Source of the DNA: Candidatus Parcubacteria bacterium | Lineage (GTDB): Bacteria; Patescibacteriota; Minisyncoccia; Phycocordibacterales; UBA918 | NCBI GenBank assembly: GCA_021767645.1 | Contig: JAASSY010000004.1 | Location: forward strand, 1-35,158 | Reading direction: 5' to 3' | DNA length: 35,158 bases | Part shown: one piece after another, positions 33,164 through 35,158 of the stretch | How positions within the stretch are numbered: the stretch's first letter is position 1 | How the letters are laid out: every line of letters begins with the position of its first letter | Program-made: the position numbers and the translations under genes | The notes under the pieces: generated by a model | The model's input: only the letters and a program-made list of their open reading frames with translations | Database searches by the model: none | What the model was told of the DNA's origin: nothing

Positions 33164-33204
33164 ACAGAGGCCGGACCTATGTTGCCCATAGGTCCGGCCT
33201 CTGT
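33164..33204. repeat. 18-bp perfect stem hairpin ACAGAGGCCGGACCTATG-ttgcc-CATAGGTCCGGCCTCTGT
   Basis: Perfect arms, 5-nt loop, immediately downstream of the FMN reductase stop (33216); no U-tract on either strand. Confidence 0.9.
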
Positions 33205-33215
33205 CAGGTACACGA

Positions 33216-33740
33216 CTAGCTCCCAACGACGGTCGCTACAAAGTCGTCGAGGCGTTCCTGGGCGGGCGTAGCCACCGCTTGGCCCCGAGGATAGTTTGTC
33301 TCTACTTGAGTGACGTGGAGCTTTGGTCGCGCCAACGTCAGACCGAGCGTATGCAGTACCGGCTGTACGTGCTCAGCTACTCGCACCCCACCGAAGCTAC
33401 CACCAGACACCGTTGCCAAAAACACCTTCGTACCAGCCACGACGTCAGCCTCCAGAGCGTCCATCGCTAGTTTCCACTCACCTGGAAACGAGTGGTTGTA
33501 CTCGGGCACCACCATCACCACCGCATCTGCCGCAGCCACCTGGCGCTGCCAGACGTGTCGATCACTGTTGGTGTCTGTCTCATCGACCGTCCGGATTGTC
33601 TGCGGCACAGTCAGCACATCGCGCACATCGACCGCGGTTACCTCGACCGCGGCAGCTTCCAGCGCCGTCACCACCGCCTCATAAACTGCCACTGACGCAC
33701 GGTCTTCACGCGCAGTCCCTAACATCACAAGTACGTGCAT
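33216..33740 (-). CDS. NADPH-dependent FMN reductase family protein
   Basis: 174 aa; MHVLVMLGTAREDRASVAVYEAV, ADAVVMVVPEYNHSFPGEWKLAMDAL. Confidence 0.9.
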   Translation of the reverse strand: MHVLVMLGTAREDRASVAVYEAVVTALEAAAVEVTAVDVRDVLTVPQTIRTVDETDTNSDRHVWQRQVAAADAVVMVVPEYNHSFPGEWKLAMDALEADVVAGTKVFLATVSGGSFGGVRVAEHVQPVLHTLGLTLARPKLHVTQVETNYPRGQAVATPAQERLDDFVATVVGS

Positions 33741-33744
33741 ACAC

Positions 33745-35158
33745 TTATTTTGTTACCAGTTGCCACCCATCCGCTAAAAGCGGTTCGGCTTTTTTAAACT
33801 TCACCTCCTTCGTCTCACCGTCTTTCTCGATAGTCACCAGGTCGTTCCGTCCCGGCGTTTTCTCGGCTACCCGAGGCTGCTGGTTCTTGCTCTGAGTAGA
33901 GCGAGCGCTCGTACCACCGGAGCGCTGCGCTGCTGCCCGCTCCTGGCGAAGCTGCTCCTCTTCTTTTTCCAGTGCTTGTGGTTGTACGTTTGGCAGCACG
34001 TCGATAATCCGATGCAGTACCGCCTCCTGCATTTCGCTAAACAAGCGCTTCCCTTCTCGTTTGTATTCTTGTAGTGGGTCTTTTTGTCCGTACGCTCGCA
34101 AGCTCACACTGGCGCGGGTGTACTGCATCACTTCGAGATGTTCCACCCATAAGATATCGATCATCTGGAGGGTAAGCTTCCGCAGTAGCTCGTACCAGAC
34201 CTCCTCACCAAACTCATTCAGCTTTGCTTCGTGGACGTCTCGCACACTCGGCTCAATCGCCTCCATTTCTGCCAGTACTCGGTCGATTTCCTCCCGCTCA
34301 CCGTAGAGCAGCTTAATCCGACGTTCGTACACTGCCTGGCGCTGTGTGTTCTGTACGTTGTCGTAGGCCAGCACCTGCTTCCGGGAGTCAAAGTGGAAGC
34401 CTTCAATTCGTGCCTGGGCACTCTCGAGCTGCCGCGTAATCATCTTGTTCTCAATCGGCTGATCTTCCGGGATTTTAAAGGTACCCATCAGCGACTTGAT
34501 TCGGTCACCACCAAAGACCCGCATCAGCTGGTCTTCCAGTGACACCATAAACAGGGTCTCACCCGGGTCGCCCTGTCGACCCGAACGGCCCCGCAGCTGG
34601 TTGTCGATCCGGCGCGCTTCGTGTCGCTCGGTACCGAGCACGAACAGTCCCCCGAGCTCCCGGATTACTTTGGCTTCTTCTTCGGTTGCTTCCGCGCCAC
34701 CGAGCTTAATGTCGACTCCGCGCCCCGCCATGTTGGTGGCCAGTGTGACCGCTCCTTTGCGACCAGCGTTGGCAATAATCTCGCCTTCGTGCTCGTGGTT
34801 CTTGGCGTTCAGCATCTCGTGCTTGACCCCAGCTTTCGTGAGTGCCTGCGACAGTGCTTCGTTAGCCTCGATCGACGCCGTACCAATGAGGATAGGCTGC
34901 CCGGTCTCGTGCACCGCTTTCACTTTGGCGATAATCGCGTCGAATTTTCCTTGCGTTGTTTGGTAAATCAGGTCGTTGTGGTCGATCCGTTGTGGTGGTA
35001 CGTGGGTCGGTACCGGAATCACGTCCAGTTCGTAGACAGAATAAAACTCTTCCTGTGAGGTCAGCGCGGTACCGGTCATACCCGCCAACTTATCGTACAT
35101 TTTAAAGTAGTTCTGGTAGGTAATCTGCGCGTACGTCCGTGACTCCTGCTGGATTGAC
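33745..35158 (-). CDS. secA: Protein translocase subunit SecA, C-terminal part (5' end beyond window)
   Basis: Open in frame to the window edge: SIQQESRTYAQITYQNYFKMYDKLAGMTGTALTSQEEFYSVYELDV...MAGRGVDIKLGG...GTERHEARRIDNQLRGRSGRQGDPGETLF. Confidence 0.98.
   Translation of the reverse strand, partial: SIQQESRTYAQITYQNYFKMYDKLAGMTGTALTSQEEFYSVYELDVIPVPTHVPPQRIDHNDLIYQTTQGKFDAIIAKVKAVHETGQPILIGTASIEANEALSQALTKAGVKHEMLNAKNHEHEGEIIANAGRKGAVTLATNMAGRGVDIKLGGAEATEEEAKVIRELGGLFVLGTERHEARRIDNQLRGRSGRQGDPGETLFMVSLEDQLMRVFGGDRIKSLMGTFKIPEDQPIENKMITRQLESAQARIEGFHFDSRKQVLAYDNVQNTQRQAVYERRIKLLYGEREEIDRVLAEMEAIEPSVRDVHEAKLNEFGEEVWYELLRKLTLQMIDILWVEHLEVMQYTRASVSLRAYGQKDPLQEYKREGKRLFSEMQEAVLHRIIDVLPNVQPQALEKEEEQLRQERAAAQRSGGTSARSTQSKNQQPRVAEKTPGRNDLVTIEKDGETKEVKFKKAEPLLADGWQLVTK

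Noticed and set aside
1-35158. CRISPR arrays, transposases, integrases, prophage genes
   Set aside because: No regularly spaced repeats and no recombinase or structural phage genes seen; the phage-like S74 domain is in a signal-peptide-bearing surface protein.

Overview
The window reads as a gene-dense, almost entirely minus-strand segment of a Patescibacteria/CPR-like (Parcubacteria-type) genome. That lineage call is inference from protein styles; no search was run. Right to left in transcription order it holds: secA (partial), an NADPH-dependent FMN reductase-like gene, a YvlD-like membrane protein, obg, and gatB. Next is a tightly packed nine-gene F1-type ATPase operon whose a/c positions are occupied by three unusual membrane proteins. 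It is followed by a locus of secreted and cell-surface proteins, including a 1597-aa fiber-like protein with a seven-repeat LVIVD-type propeller and a peptidase S74 chaperone. Then come a gap-rpiB-rpe-like-tktN-tktC sugar phosphate operon, a type IV pilin-like gene, a plus-strand PfkB kinase, rplY(ctc), a coiled-coil lytic transglycosylase, rpmE, prfA, rpsB-tsf, a small membrane protein, a plus-strand tRNA-Thr(TGT) flanked by tRNA-derived repeats, and a partial GT2 glycosyltransferase. Most notable are: (1) the F1 operon with a c-subunit-like hairpin (SIGRNPRA loop) that lacks the membrane carboxylate and is fused to an ectodomain; (2) the surface-protein locus next to it; (3) an Rpe homolog missing both metal-binding histidines; (4) tRNA-Thr-derived palindromic duplications; (5) perfect palindromes and hairpins without U-tracts.
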